Positions 9,144 through 18,557 are shown, counted from the first letter of the stretch. The stretch is 64,000 nt of DNA from Macrococcus equipercicus (GCF_004359525.2 NZ_SCWC02000003.1:1-64000), one strand, 5' to 3'. The notes: generated by a model not told the origin, from the letters alone. Made by a program: numbers and translations.

Positions 9144-10385
9144 TTATTTCTTTTTCATTTTTTTGTAGAGCCAGTATGCTGCTGGGTTCAGCGGCTTGAT
9201 GAAATCGCCGAGCTGTTCATCAATATAGGCGTTGAACCCTTTCTTGAACTTCGCGACACCCAGGTCAGGCGATGATTCTGTAAAGTCACCGCTGACGCCA
9301 TAGAAGTTATAGCGCTTCAGGCCAAGCTGATTGGCAAACTTAATCATTTCCCACTGCATGTTGTACGCGCCCATGAACTGATTATAGGCAGGATTAGAGC
9401 CGCTTGATAAGTAATACAGCTCATGATTGTTGAAAACATAAATAGCACTCGCCAGCTCAAGTATATCGCCGTCACTTGCTCTTAAAGCGTCCGTTTCTGC
9501 GACTTTCTTCTCGAGCTGTGCTACCGCCTTCTCGAGTTCGGCTGTTTTATTTTTCAGCTTTCTGTAGTCGGGGTTCTCTGCCAGTTCTGCTGCTGCCTTG
9601 TCATAATCCGTACGTTTTGCGCTCAGCTGGTCGTTCAGGCGTTTTAAGTAGTCATTCAGATCGATATACGTCATTACGACGCGCGCGTTATCTCCGTACA
9701 TTTGTTTCATGCGCTTAAATGTCTGCAGGTCAAACAATGAGAAATCATGCTTGTCTTCCGCCATCTTATACAGTCTGAAAAATTTCTTTATCTCATCATC
9801 TGATAAGTCACGCATCTGTACGCCCATTTCGATAGTCTTATTAATGTTTCGGCGCGTCTTATACTCCATTTCTTTCAGCAGTTCAGCATCTGTCTTATCC
9901 GTTAAATCGAGCACTGACAAGAAGCGTGCCTGGGAATCCATGGAGTAACCGACACTGTAGCCTTGGTGCTTATAACCGAGGCGTTCCATTCCGGTGATAA
10001 TATCGTCAACTTCAAATGACTCAGTGACATGGCCGTCGCCGTCCAGATGGTTGCGTGTAACATAAGGGTCCACTAATACAAACAGCCCTTTATGCTTCTT
10101 CAAATAATTAGTTAAATGCGTGTAGAAGAAATCGACAAGTGCTTTGTCATGATGATCAAACACCGGCCCTTTATGCGTATAGAAATAATTGAAGAATTTA
10201 AAGCTCGGCGCACCGTTCAACAAGCAGGCGGCCAGCACTTTATCCCCTTCTTTCACTCCTACGAGATGGACATCGAGGTTTAATGCCTGACGACCCGCGT
10301 AGTGAGCTTTAGATTGTGTATAGTGACTGAAATGGTCGTTAACAAACGATTCAAATTCATCTATCGTCAAATTACAAAACTTCAT
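9144..10385 (-). CDS. FemABX family peptidyltransferase (FmhA/FemA-like)
   Basis: A 413-residue member of the FemABX family, which adds amino acids from aminoacyl-tRNA to the lipid II peptide. Conserved pieces include YFYTHKGPVFD, KTRRNINKTIE near residue 175 and RYNFYGVSGDF near the C-terminus. A helical, coiled-coil insertion (about 245-305: AKRTDYDKAAAELAEN and onward) matches the seryl-tRNA-synthetase-like arm of FemA. From memory it is closer to FemA, FemB and FmhA than to FmhB (FemX). It stands alone between the SRP RNA gene and dnaX, with its own terminator. Whether it makes bridge Gly, Ser or Ala additions cannot be told. Confidence 0.87.
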   Translation of the reverse strand: MKFCNLTIDEFESFVNDHFSHYTQSKAHYAGRQALNLDVHLVGVKEGDKVLAACLLNGAPSFKFFNYFYTHKGPVFDHHDKALVDFFYTHLTNYLKKHKGLFVLVDPYVTRNHLDGDGHVTESFEVDDIITGMERLGYKHQGYSVGYSMDSQARFLSVLDLTDKTDAELLKEMEYKTRRNINKTIEMGVQMRDLSDDEIKKFFRLYKMAEDKHDFSLFDLQTFKRMKQMYGDNARVVMTYIDLNDYLKRLNDQLSAKRTDYDKAAAELAENPDYRKLKNKTAELEKAVAQLEKKVAETDALRASDGDILELASAIYVFNNHELYYLSSGSNPAYNQFMGAYNMQWEMIKFANQLGLKRYNFYGVSGDFTESSPDLGVAKFKKGFNAYIDEQLGDFIKPLNPAAYWLYKKMKKK

Positions 10386-10521
10386 TAAAAAACTCTCCCG
10401 TTCTGTGATTGTTTCTATGTCGTTATTTACTATAACACTTTCGTGTAATAAATATGTAGTAATACTATTTCTTTATCTTATATCCAATGTTATTGAAAGC
10501 TCCACTCAGCTGAAAATGTTC

Positions 10522-10549
10522 AAAAAAAAGACCTAGTCTCCTAGGTCTA
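10522..10549 (-). terminator. terminator of the SRP RNA gene
   Basis: On the minus strand AGACCTAGG-AGA-CTAGGTCT is followed by eight T residues, about 30 bp beyond the SRP RNA 3' end. Confidence 0.85.
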
Positions 10550-10580
10550 TCTATTAGATGTACGATTAATTTTTATATAA

Positions 10581-10854
10581 ATACCGTGCACCTCTGCTTC
10601 GTTTAACAGTCACAAGCGGAACCTTGGTCGACAGCTCAAAGACGGCTGCCCCAGCCACATATAAGTGACCACTTAATGCTGCTTCCTTCCGGACCTGACA
10701 TGCTTCATGGGCTTATATTGACTCGGACCGTCTTCTCAACACTACGTGTCAAGGTCAGGCCTCACAAAATGTTACCCTCAGCAGAGGGATTCGGTCTTGC
10801 CTAAGCGGCTTGCAAGTACAGGGAACCGCTACCTCCCCACTTAGCACGGCAGAA
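10581..10854 (-). ncRNA. ffs: signal recognition particle RNA (scRNA, large Bacillota type)
   Basis: The minus strand reads from TGCCGTGCTAAG through GGGGAGGTAGCGGTTCCCTG to GAGGTGCACGGTATTT. It contains the invariant domain IV core GTCAGGTCCGGAAGGAAGCA, the Ffh-binding hairpin. The length of about 274 nt fits the long Bacillus/Staphylococcus form with an Alu domain. 5' and 3' ends are approximate. Placement upstream of dnaX matches staphylococci. Confidence 0.95.
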
Positions 10855-10909
10855 TCTATCATACTATACATTATGAATATTTGGCAAGGAAAACACTGCT
10901 GTTTTTTGA

Positions 10910-11644
10910 TTATGCTTTCTTATGAGCTGGACGTCTGGAAAAGTCGACGAACTTAAACTCGCTGGCACAGTGCTTTGATATATTGTACTGAAAAGGCAGC
11001 GCATTAGCCAGATGGACAGTTGAGCGGACAGTTGCTGCATAAGGCGGCGTCACTTCTCCGAACAGCTCTAGTTCACTTGCTGTCATCGGTTCAAATGTGA
11101 TAGCTTTGTTGGAGAAGCTGATGGTCTGTTCCAGCTGATTCTCTATATAAGAATAAATGGACTGCCGGGCAATTTCCTTCGTTAAATTCGGCATAAGACT
11201 AACTAGGAAGTAGTCAGTATCGATAATATTGACTTTTCCTCCTTTACGCCTTGTTCTGACGACTCTAAACAATTCTGTCTGCTCTGCAAGGTCAAGCGCT
11301 GCCATCACGACAGGATAATCCCCGGCGTTCACTTTCTCGAATATTTCTACAGCTGTCACATAGTCCATATTGAGTGATTCTTTAATTTCTTCAAAGCTGA
11401 TGAGCTGAGATACAGGGAAATTCATTGATTCATTGTAAATAACTACAGAACCTTTACCTTTTAATTTCTGGATAAAACCATTTGTTTGCAGCAGACTAAG
11501 CGCTTTTCTTACTGTTTCACGTGAGACATTGTATTGCTTCACGAGTAAATTTTCAGAAGGCAGCTGTTCATGCTGCTTATATTCACCATTGACGATCTTA
11601 CCGCTCAGCTCCTGATAAATTATTCGATACTTATTTCTATTCAT
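10910..11644 (-). CDS. treR: trehalose operon GntR-family repressor
   Basis: A 244-residue regulator with an N-terminal GntR winged helix (LPSENLLVKQYNVSRETVRKAL, given here only as the landmark NVSRETVRKAL near residue 45) and a C-terminal UTRA effector domain (about 85-235). By family, TreR releases its operator on binding trehalose-6-phosphate. It is the last gene of treP-treC-treR. The start chosen follows AAGGGGTGA; a longer form starting 10 codons upstream has no ribosome site. Confidence 0.92.
   Translation of the reverse strand: MNRNKYRIIYQELSGKIVNGEYKQHEQLPSENLLVKQYNVSRETVRKALSLLQTNGFIQKLKGKGSVVIYNESMNFPVSQLISFEEIKESLNMDYVTAVEIFEKVNAGDYPVVMAALDLAEQTELFRVVRTRRKGGKVNIIDTDYFLVSLMPNLTKEIARQSIYSYIENQLEQTISFSNKAITFEPMTASELELFGEVTPPYAATVRSTVHLANALPFQYNISKHCASEFKFVDFSRRPAHKKA
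11515..11530 (-). other. parS-like site inside treR
   Basis: The minus strand reads TGTCTCACGTGAAACA, 15 of 16 matches to the Bacillota parS consensus TGTTNCACGTGAAACA. It lies about 43 kb from oriC, within the codons for the conserved VSRET motif of a GntR protein, so the match could be partly forced by coding. Confidence 0.45.
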
Positions 11645-11714
11645 TTTATCGGTCACCCCTTGTTTCCAAATCATCTTAACATAAAATAACTGTTTTGGAA
11701 CAAAGTGATTGCAA

Positions 11715-13352
11715 TTATTTTTTAACAGCTACTGCCTGATAAGGCTTAAGCGTACGGCTATATGATTCGTAATTGTTAATCAGTACAGTTCCTTCAAGCG
11801 CTATATCATCCGGCACAGTGACTTCCTGCGCACTGAAGTTGGCCACTATAATCAATGTATCATCGTCCAGCCTGCGCTCATAAGCAAATAATTCAGGGTG
11901 ATTTTCCAGTAACGGCAGAACTTTGCCGTACGTGATAATCTCAAAGTTATGTCGCAGCCTGATTAAATGCTGATACGTATAGAAGATAGAATTCTTATCT
12001 GCAAGCGCCTGTTTGACATTGACCGTCTTATAGTTTTTCGCCGTTTCAATCCACGGTGTTCCAGTTGTAAAGCCGGCATGCTCACTATCATCCCACTGCA
12101 CAGGTGAACGCGAGTTATCCCGTGATTTATGCTGCAGTATACGCATCGCCTGATCGTCTGAAATGCCGCGTTCTTTCATAATAGAATAGGCATTCAATGA
12201 CTCCACATCACGGTACTGCTTAATATTGTCGAAATACAAGTTCGTCATGCCGATTTCTTCGCCCTGATATATATACGGCGTACCTTGCAGCAGATGCAGC
12301 GCTATCGCGAGCATTTTAGCACTTAACACACGGTTCTCTTCTGTCGAATCATCACCGAAACGCGACACAACACGGGGCTGATCATGGTTGCACCAGAAAA
12401 TAGCGTTCCAGCCGCCTCCTGCTTGAATACCGAGCTGCCACTTGAAGAGAATCTGCTTCAGCTCAACAAAATCAAATGGCTGTTCAGACCATTTTTCACC
12501 GTCTTTATAGTCCACCTTCAAATGATGGAAGTTAAAGACGCTGCTCAGCTCACGACGTTCAGGATTTGTGTACTTAATGCAGTGCTCGAGTGTCGTTGAA
12601 CTCATCTCACCGACTGTCATAAACCCTTCTTTATCGCCGAATGTATTGCGGTTTAATTCATGTAGAAATTCATGAACTCGTGGTCCATCTGTATAGAACT
12701 CCTTGCCGATTGCTTCAGAATTCTTATATTCTGCTTTAGAGATCAAGTTGATGACATCGAAGCGGAAACCATCCATCCCGAAGTCAATCCAGTAATTGAT
12801 CATATCATAAATTTCCTGGCGGAGCTTACTGTTCTCCCAGTTCAAGTCTGCCTGTGTGACATCGAAGAGACGGAGATAGTACTGGCCTGTCACTTCGTCT
12901 TTCTGCCAGGCATTGCCGCCGAACTTCGACTCCCAGTTCGTCGGCGGATTGCCGTTGTCTCCGTCTTTCCAGATGTAATAATCACGGTAAGGATTGTCCT
13001 TCGACTGACGTGACTCTACAAACCAGCGATGTTCTGTTGATGTATGATTGATGACGATGTCAGACATAATCTTAATACCGCACGCATGGGCCTCATTAAG
13101 CAGACGTCTGAAATCCTCTTTCGTACCGAAGTCAGGATTGATTTCATAGTAATCGCTGATATCGTAGCCGTTATCGTTCATCGGAGAACAATACACCGGC
13201 GTCAACCATAAATAATCCACGCCGAGCGTCTTCAAATAGTCCAGCTTGTCGATAATCCCGTTAATATCACCGTGGCCGTTACCTGTCGTATCATTGAATG
13301 ACTTCGGATAAATTTGATAGACCACTGATTTCTTCCAGTCGGAAACTCCCAA
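11715..13352 (-). CDS. treC: alpha,alpha-phosphotrehalase
   Basis: A 545-residue GH13 glycoside hydrolase that splits trehalose-6-phosphate to glucose and glucose-6-phosphate. It shows the TIM-barrel signatures SDIVINHTS, DGFRFDVINLI (nucleophile Asp), GEMSS (acid/base Glu) and WCNHDQPR. The length suits TreA/TreC. It follows treP by about 52 bp and precedes treR, which fits one operon importing and degrading trehalose. Confidence 0.95.
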   Translation of the reverse strand: MGVSDWKKSVVYQIYPKSFNDTTGNGHGDINGIIDKLDYLKTLGVDYLWLTPVYCSPMNDNGYDISDYYEINPDFGTKEDFRRLLNEAHACGIKIMSDIVINHTSTEHRWFVESRQSKDNPYRDYYIWKDGDNGNPPTNWESKFGGNAWQKDEVTGQYYLRLFDVTQADLNWENSKLRQEIYDMINYWIDFGMDGFRFDVINLISKAEYKNSEAIGKEFYTDGPRVHEFLHELNRNTFGDKEGFMTVGEMSSTTLEHCIKYTNPERRELSSVFNFHHLKVDYKDGEKWSEQPFDFVELKQILFKWQLGIQAGGGWNAIFWCNHDQPRVVSRFGDDSTEENRVLSAKMLAIALHLLQGTPYIYQGEEIGMTNLYFDNIKQYRDVESLNAYSIMKERGISDDQAMRILQHKSRDNSRSPVQWDDSEHAGFTTGTPWIETAKNYKTVNVKQALADKNSIFYTYQHLIRLRHNFEIITYGKVLPLLENHPELFAYERRLDDDTLIIVANFSAQEVTVPDDIALEGTVLINNYESYSRTLKPYQAVAVKK

Positions 13353-13404
13353 TTAAAAAACTCCTAACGTTTTGAAATAGTTTCAGTTGAACAAGATTTA
13401 TAAG

Positions 13405-14856
13405 TTAATCGATTTCTCTGATGACTTCTTTATTATTCTTCTGAGCAAATCTTGAGAAGATGAGTGTCAGCACAATCGGCAGAATCACAGCGATCACCAT
13501 GCCGAGCAGGAACGTCAGGCGGAATCCTTCATTGATCGAAATGATACCTGGCAGTCCGCCAACCCCTACTCTACCGAGCAACTGCTGTGAACCGAATATA
13601 GAACCGACAATCCCTGTCGTGATAATTGCTGCGACGAAAGGATATTTAAGCGGGATGTTCACACCGAACATCGCAGGTTCTGTGACGCCTAACCAGCCTG
13701 ATATTCCCGATGTCAATGCCAGACCTTGTTCTTTAACCATGCTGCGTCGTTTGTACAGCCACCATGCAGCGAATGCCGCTGAACCTTGTGAGATATTTGA
13801 AATAGCAAGTATCGGCCATAAGTACGTGCCTTTTAAATTTGAATTCATCAGCTGGAAATCTACCGCAAGGAACATATGATGCAAACCCGTGACGACGAGT
13901 GGTGCATAAATAAGGCCGTAAATCAAACCGCCTAACCAGCCGGCTCTTGTGAAGATCCACTGAATGACATCTGTAATCTGTGTACCGAGCCATAAAGCGA
14001 CTGGTCCGATAAGAATGAATGCAAGAAAACCTACTAAGAGTAATGAGACAGGCCCAACAACAAGCATTTTAATCGAATCATGGACGCGTCTATTTAAGAA
14101 GCGTTCAACTTTCGCCAGCACCCACGTTGCAATCAATACAGGAAGTACTTGCCCTTGATAGTTCAATTTCTCAATATGCAGTCCAAAGACGTTCCATTCA
14201 GGAATCTTTGTCAGTTCACCTGTATCTTGATCACCAAGAGTGTACTGTGACGCAAGACCCGGGTGACACATAACAAGACCGAGCACGAGACCGAGAATCG
14301 GACTGCCACCGAACACCCGCATCGCTGACCAGCCGATTAATGCCGGCAGGAAGATAAATGGTGCCGCTGCAATAAAGTTAATAATTTCAGCTAAGTCTTT
14401 TAACTGCGGGAACATCTTAACAAGCGGTTTATCGCCGAACAGTCCGCCGGCTGTTAAAACGTTGTTTACACCAAGTAGTAAACCAGCTGTAACGATAGCC
14501 GGCAACAACGGGATGAAGACATCTCCTAATGTTTTAATTGCACGCTGCAACGGATTCATCTTTTCTGCCGCTGCCGCTTTGACATCATCTTTCGTGCTTT
14601 CTCCGATGCCCGTTTCCTCTACAAACACTTTGTATACGTCATCGACTGTACCCGGCCCGATCACAACCTGGAACTGATTGTTTGCTGCAAATGAACCTTT
14701 GACAAGATTTAACTTATCCAGTGCAACTTTATCGACTTTCGTCTCATCAACCAATGCTAAACGTAATCTTGTGACACAATGTGTTGCTGCGTTGACATTC
14801 TCTTTACCGCCGACCGCTTCAATAATTTGTCTGACTTCATCTCTATTGACCGCCAT
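13405..14856 (-). CDS. treP: PTS trehalose-specific EIIBC component
   Basis: A 483-residue PTS permease with an N-terminal EIIB domain (phosphorylated Cys in ATHCVTRLRLAL at about residue 22) and a C-terminal multi-span EIIC domain from about residue 105. No EIIA domain is fused, so phosphate must come from another EIIA(Glc)-type protein. It imports trehalose as trehalose-6-phosphate. First gene of the operon; a promoter with a TreR-like dyad lies directly upstream. Confidence 0.94.
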   Translation of the reverse strand: MAVNRDEVRQIIEAVGGKENVNAATHCVTRLRLALVDETKVDKVALDKLNLVKGSFAANNQFQVVIGPGTVDDVYKVFVEETGIGESTKDDVKAAAAEKMNPLQRAIKTLGDVFIPLLPAIVTAGLLLGVNNVLTAGGLFGDKPLVKMFPQLKDLAEIINFIAAAPFIFLPALIGWSAMRVFGGSPILGLVLGLVMCHPGLASQYTLGDQDTGELTKIPEWNVFGLHIEKLNYQGQVLPVLIATWVLAKVERFLNRRVHDSIKMLVVGPVSLLLVGFLAFILIGPVALWLGTQITDVIQWIFTRAGWLGGLIYGLIYAPLVVTGLHHMFLAVDFQLMNSNLKGTYLWPILAISNISQGSAAFAAWWLYKRRSMVKEQGLALTSGISGWLGVTEPAMFGVNIPLKYPFVAAIITTGIVGSIFGSQQLLGRVGVGGLPGIISINEGFRLTFLLGMVIAVILPIVLTLIFSRFAQKNNKEVIREID

Positions 14857-14886
14857 TTTGCCATCTCCCTTATTTTTGTTATCCTC

Positions 14887-14915
14887 ATTGTAATCTGTCT
14901 ATACAAGTATGTAAA
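14887..14915 (-). promoter_or_regulatory. treP promoter with TreR operator-like dyad
   Basis: On the minus strand -35 TTTACA (14910-14915), 17 bp, and -10 TACAAT (14887-14892). The spacer holds TTGTATAGACAG, an imperfect match to the Bacillus TreR operator core TTGTATATACAA. A repressor there would block RNA polymerase directly. Confidence 0.7.
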
Positions 14916-15012
14916 GGCTTTCTGAAAAGGGTTACAAATTCTTCAGGCTATATAACAATAACCAGCTGGGCAATTATCATTGTTCACTGGATCATCTAAT
15001 TATTTTTTAACA

Positions 15013-15041
15013 CAAAAAAAGATGCCCCGGAGAGGACATCT
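15013..15041 (-). terminator. terminator after tRNA-Ser
   Basis: On the minus strand GATGTCC and GGGGCATC form a short stem followed by seven T residues, about 35 bp past the tRNA 3' end. Confidence 0.7.
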
Positions 15042-15075
15042 ACATATCAAAAAATTAGTCTTGGTTTTAAAATAA

Positions 15076-15168
15076 TGGCGGAGGAAGAGGGATTCGAACC
15101 CCCGCGGGCCGTTAAGCCCCTGTCGGTTTTCAAGACCGATCCCTTCAGCCGGACTTGGGTATTCCTCC
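15076..15168 (-). tRNA. tRNA-Ser(TGA)
   Basis: The minus strand folds as a 93-nt class II tRNA. The acceptor strands are GGAGGAA and TTCCTCC, the anticodon stem TCGGT/ACCGA holds the loop CTTGAAA with anticodon TGA, there is a long variable arm, and the T-arm contains GGTTCGAATCC. The CCA end is encoded after discriminator G. Confidence 0.96.
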
Positions 15169-15277
15169 AAATAAGACAATAACAATCTTATAACACCCAT
15201 TATTTTTTGTCAATGCTTTTCACGAAATTTATTCATATTTATTAAAGGCATAGAATCACTTAATGCTGAATAATAGA

Positions 15278-16210
15278 CTAATCTATCTTTTTAGCAAGCG
15301 TCGTAATATATTCAAAAAATTGCTCACGGTCTACATCATAAACTACATTTACTGGCCGGCCATTTTCTTCTTCATATGTTCTTCCTTGAGCAGGTCCTTC
15401 TGTAATCACATTTGACTGAATGACTTTTGATTTCACTAAGTCAGGGTTGCCGAGAGCAGCAGTTGTTAAGACATCCCACAGATAATAAGTGGAGTTTGTC
15501 GCGAAATGCTTAAGCGGCGGCACCATGGCATAACTTACTCCTAAAAAATCGACTCCTTCAAATGCTCTTTCATCCGCCCACATTTGACGTACTTCTGTCG
15601 TCAAAGGAACTTGTAAAGTGCTCTCGAGTGCCACCATGTCTATAGCGATAGATGACTTAAAGACGACACCTACTGCTTCTGGATCCCAGAAAGCATTCCA
15701 TTCTGCTGTCCCATCGTGCTCTGGTTCATGGACATTACCTTCTGCAAGATAAGTTCCACCCATCCAGACTAGACGCTCAATTTTCTCAGTAATAGCGGGT
15801 TCCACTTGAAGTGCTTTAGCTAGATCTGTCAGCGGACCTGTGAATAAGAGTGTCGTTTTCTCCGGTTCTGCCATTACTTTATCAATTAAGTGCTGATAAG
15901 CTTCTTGTTCTGCAAGCGGTGCCAGTGTCTGGCGTTCATTTAATATCGGTAATGCATCCATAAAAAAGGCATGCATCCGCCAGTCTTTTGGAAACGGATT
16001 TTTGCCTCGTTCCTTCGACATGGCCGTCTCAATTTTGTTGTCACCAAATCGTGCAATAATTTTGCGGCTCGCAAAAGTAGCAGGTTCAATATAGCAGTCA
16101 GCATCGATTACACTGACGCCTGTCAGTTTTATATTGTCCATCTGCAGCAATAAAAATAAAGAAATTAAATCGTCAACTCCACCATCATGATTAAAATATA
16201 CATTTTTCAT
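15278..16210 (-). CDS. nucleoside hydrolase (IunH family)
   Basis: A 310-residue protein with the N-terminal calcium-binding signature NHDGGVDD at residues 7-14 (the family usually has DTDPGxDD, so the first Asp is Asn here) and LLFTGPLTDLAKAL at mid-protein. It would split a ribonucleoside to base and ribose. The Asn form also occurs in a staphylococcal relative I recall, so it is probably a subfamily trait rather than damage. It is monocistronic, adjacent to tRNA-Ser. Confidence 0.85.
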   Translation of the reverse strand: MKNVYFNHDGGVDDLISLFLLLQMDNIKLTGVSVIDADCYIEPATFASRKIIARFGDNKIETAMSKERGKNPFPKDWRMHAFFMDALPILNERQTLAPLAEQEAYQHLIDKVMAEPEKTTLLFTGPLTDLAKALQVEPAITEKIERLVWMGGTYLAEGNVHEPEHDGTAEWNAFWDPEAVGVVFKSSIAIDMVALESTLQVPLTTEVRQMWADERAFEGVDFLGVSYAMVPPLKHFATNSTYYLWDVLTTAALGNPDLVKSKVIQSNVITEGPAQGRTYEEENGRPVNVVYDVDREQFFEYITTLAKKID

Positions 16211-16357
16211 ATCAGTTATCCCCTATATTGTTGATTTGTCTTCTTAACTTTATAATTATAATATAACTATTAGTTGAACACACCTCTTCAAAAAGCTTTT
16301 CCTGTAAGTTTAAAATTTACAGTACAGCGCTACATTACGCATGACGAAGGAGACCAT

Positions 16358-17050
16358 ATGATCAGTTCTTACGAAGTGAAGGTATATGCCAATCGACAGG
16401 CATTATCGAAAAAAGGCAAGATTGCTTCATTTGTGCTTGAGGCATTTAATGCTAAGAAAAAAGATGAAGATTTTCTTGTCCAGTTCATCGACCATGACAA
16501 GACGCATTACATGGAGAATATGACTTATCGTATCCGTAAATCAGAGGATGAAGATATCTATCAGCTGCAGTTCAAAAAACGTTACCCTGTTACAGCATCG
16601 GTTGACGAAGCGGTGAGCCAGGCGGAGCAGGACGGCTTTAAGGATGGCAGCTTTGAGATCGAATACGGTGCCGGCAGACAGACGCTCAGTGTCTACTACG
16701 AAGCGGAAGTGTCAGCTAAAGACCACGTGCTTCCTGACCTTGCAACAAGTCACCTGCACTTAAAAGAGCAAGTTCATGACGCCTTCAAAACGTATTTAAA
16801 TACTATTACTGCCCCGTCTATCATCGGTCCTATTGAGTTTGAACGGCATATAGGCAGACTTGATGATTATAAGATTAAACTCGAGAAGTGGGATATTAAA
16901 GATAAACATATTATAGAGTTATCCGCTAAAGTATTGACTGAACAGGAAGCCAGAAAGCTACAGCAGTTACTCATCGAAAAACTACAGTCACTTCACGTTT
17001 ATGAACCAGAAGATCAGCTGAAAACGACGATGATCTTTAATCATTACTGA
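16358..17050 (+). CDS. conserved hypothetical protein, possibly CYTH-like
   Basis: A 230-residue soluble protein of unknown function. The start chosen has the strong site GAAGGAGACCAT; longer in-frame starts lack one. It is rich in alternating charged beta strands (YEVKVYA, YRIRKSED, YQLQFKKRYP, FEIEYGAG, IEFERHIGR, YKIKLEKWD), which recalls the tunnel of CYTH/triphosphate tunnel metalloenzymes, but a clear ExExK motif is missing. The family assignment is therefore only a guess. It is followed by a strong terminator. Confidence 0.5.
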   Translation: MISSYEVKVYANRQALSKKGKIASFVLEAFNAKKKDEDFLVQFIDHDKTHYMENMTYRIRKSEDEDIYQLQFKKRYPVTASVDEAVSQAEQDGFKDGSFEIEYGAGRQTLSVYYEAEVSAKDHVLPDLATSHLHLKEQVHDAFKTYLNTITAPSIIGPIEFERHIGRLDDYKIKLEKWDIKDKHIIELSAKVLTEQEARKLQQLLIEKLQSLHVYEPEDQLKTTMIFNHY

Positions 17051-17057
17051 ACACTGT

Positions 17058-17095
17058 ACAGCGCAGCATTCAGCCGGATGCTGCGCTGTTATTTT
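17058..17095 (+). terminator. intrinsic terminator
   Basis: ACAGCGCAGCAT pairs with ATGCTGCGCTGT, followed by TATTTT, right after the stop at 17050. Confidence 0.85.
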
Positions 17096-17129
17096 AAAAA
17101 TAATGTTTGAATGACTTTCATTACTCATG

Positions 17130-17157
17130 TTGACTTTTATACTCAATGTGATATTAT
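17130..17157 (+). promoter_or_regulatory. promoter of the sodium symporter gene
   Basis: TTGACT (17130-17135), 16-bp spacer, TATTAT (17152-17157), about 40 bp upstream of the start codon at 17197. Confidence 0.6.
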
Positions 17158-17196
17158 CACTTTTAAGCGTTAAAGTGAAAGAGAGGATTTTACATC

Positions 17197-18522
17197 ATGG
17201 ATCATAAGTCACAATGGATGTCATCTACAGGTTTTATTCTCGCAAGTGCAGGCTCCGCTATCGGTCTCGGTGCCATCTGGAAGTTCCCTTATATGGCCGG
17301 CCAGTATGGCGGTGGTGCTTTCCTGCTGTTATTTCTATTATTCACCATACTAATCGGCTTACCGCTCTTAATGATGGAGTTCAGCATCGGTAAATTAGGA
17401 CAGACATATACGACTGCCCTATACGATAAACTGACCGGCTATAAACTATTCAATTTAATCGGCTGGAATGGCAATCTTGCTGTCTTCATCTTATTCGCCT
17501 TTTATAGTGTCATCGGCGGCTGGATCATCATCTATATCGGCAGAACGCTGCTAGCATTCGTTAACATCATTCAGCCGCAAAATGCAGCAGCATCATTCAA
17601 CTGGATTATCAGCACGCCATGGACCGCTTTACTTGGTCAGTTTCTGTTCATCGCAATTACTGCACTTATCGTCTCGATGGGTGTCGAAAAAGGCATCGAA
17701 CGCGCATCAAAATGGATGATGCCGCTGCTCTTCCTTTTATTTATTGTTATCATCATCCGTTCACTGACGCTGGAAGGTGCCGCTGAAGGGGTCCGTTACT
17801 TTCTGACGCCCCGGTTTGAAGATATTACTTTTGAGTCCATCGTCTTTGCGCTCGGGCAGTCATTCTTCGCCTTATCACTCGGAACAACTGGCATGATCAC
17901 TTATGCCACTTATTTAAACAAAGAAGCGAATATCGGGACTGCTTCTTTCTCCATCGTCATTATGAATCTGCTCGTCTCCATTATGGCAGGACTTGCAATC
18001 TTCCCGGCAACCGCATCGTTTCACGTTAAACCCGAGCAAGGACCTGGCTTACTGTTCATTGTGCTGCCGCAGATTTTCAACCACCTGGCATTCGGTAATG
18101 TCTTCTACTTACTGTTTTTAATATTATTTCTATTCGCAGCACTGACATCTTCCATCTCGCTGCTTGAACTCAATATTTCAAACGTCACGAAAAATGATAA
18201 CTCGCAGCGCCGCCGCTGGTCACTGCTGCTCAGTGGCTTTATTATTATCGCAGGCATACCTGCTGCCTTGTCGTTCGGTGTATTAAATGATATCCGCTTC
18301 GGCGCTGGCACGATATTCGACAATATGGATTACCTCGTATCGAATATACTGATGCCACTCGGTGCTTTAACGACTACTATAGCCTGCGGACACTTTATGG
18401 ATAAAGACGCCATCATCAGCCAGTTCAACAGTAAGACTAAAACTATCAGCGTCTGGTTTATAGCGATTAAATATATTCTGCCCGCTGTCATTCTGCTGGT
18501 CTTTATAATGCAGTTCATATAA
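17197..18522 (+). CDS. sodium-dependent transporter (NSS/SNF family)
   Basis: A 441-residue integral membrane protein with about 11 hydrophobic segments. The N-terminal signature SAIGLGAIWKFPYMAGQYGGGAF (landmark GLGAIWKFPY near residue 25) is the unwound first helix that binds Na+ and amino acid in LeuT-type transporters. It probably imports an amino acid with sodium; the substrate is not evident. Monocistronic, with its own promoter and a shared terminator. Confidence 0.9.
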   Translation: MDHKSQWMSSTGFILASAGSAIGLGAIWKFPYMAGQYGGGAFLLLFLLFTILIGLPLLMMEFSIGKLGQTYTTALYDKLTGYKLFNLIGWNGNLAVFILFAFYSVIGGWIIIYIGRTLLAFVNIIQPQNAAASFNWIISTPWTALLGQFLFIAITALIVSMGVEKGIERASKWMMPLLFLLFIVIIIRSLTLEGAAEGVRYFLTPRFEDITFESIVFALGQSFFALSLGTTGMITYATYLNKEANIGTASFSIVIMNLLVSIMAGLAIFPATASFHVKPEQGPGLLFIVLPQIFNHLAFGNVFYLLFLILFLFAALTSSISLLELNISNVTKNDNSQRRRWSLLLSGFIIIAGIPAALSFGVLNDIRFGAGTIFDNMDYLVSNILMPLGALTTTIACGHFMDKDAIISQFNSKTKTISVWFIAIKYILPAVILLVFIMQFI

Positions 18523-18523
18523 A

Positions 18524-18557
18524 AAAATCCTGCCGCTCAACTGAGCAGGCAGGATTT
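18524..18557. terminator. bidirectional terminator
   Basis: AAATCCTGCC-GCTC-AACT-GAGC-A-GGCAGGATTT lies between the converging genes ending at 18522 and 18556, with A and T tracts on the two sides. Confidence 0.88.

Noticed and set aside
15000-15200. Open frame of 66 codons on the minus strand
   Set aside because: It runs straight through tRNA-Ser and its terminator; no ribosome site.
15278-16210. Nucleoside hydrolase inactivated by Asp-to-Asn in the metal motif
   Set aside because: I recall the same NHDGGVDD form in a staphylococcal relative, so it is more likely a subfamily feature than a mutation.
18015-18030. CGTTTCACGTTAAACC as a parS site
   Set aside because: Only about 13 of 16 matches and lies within codons of the sodium symporter; too weak beside the two better candidates.
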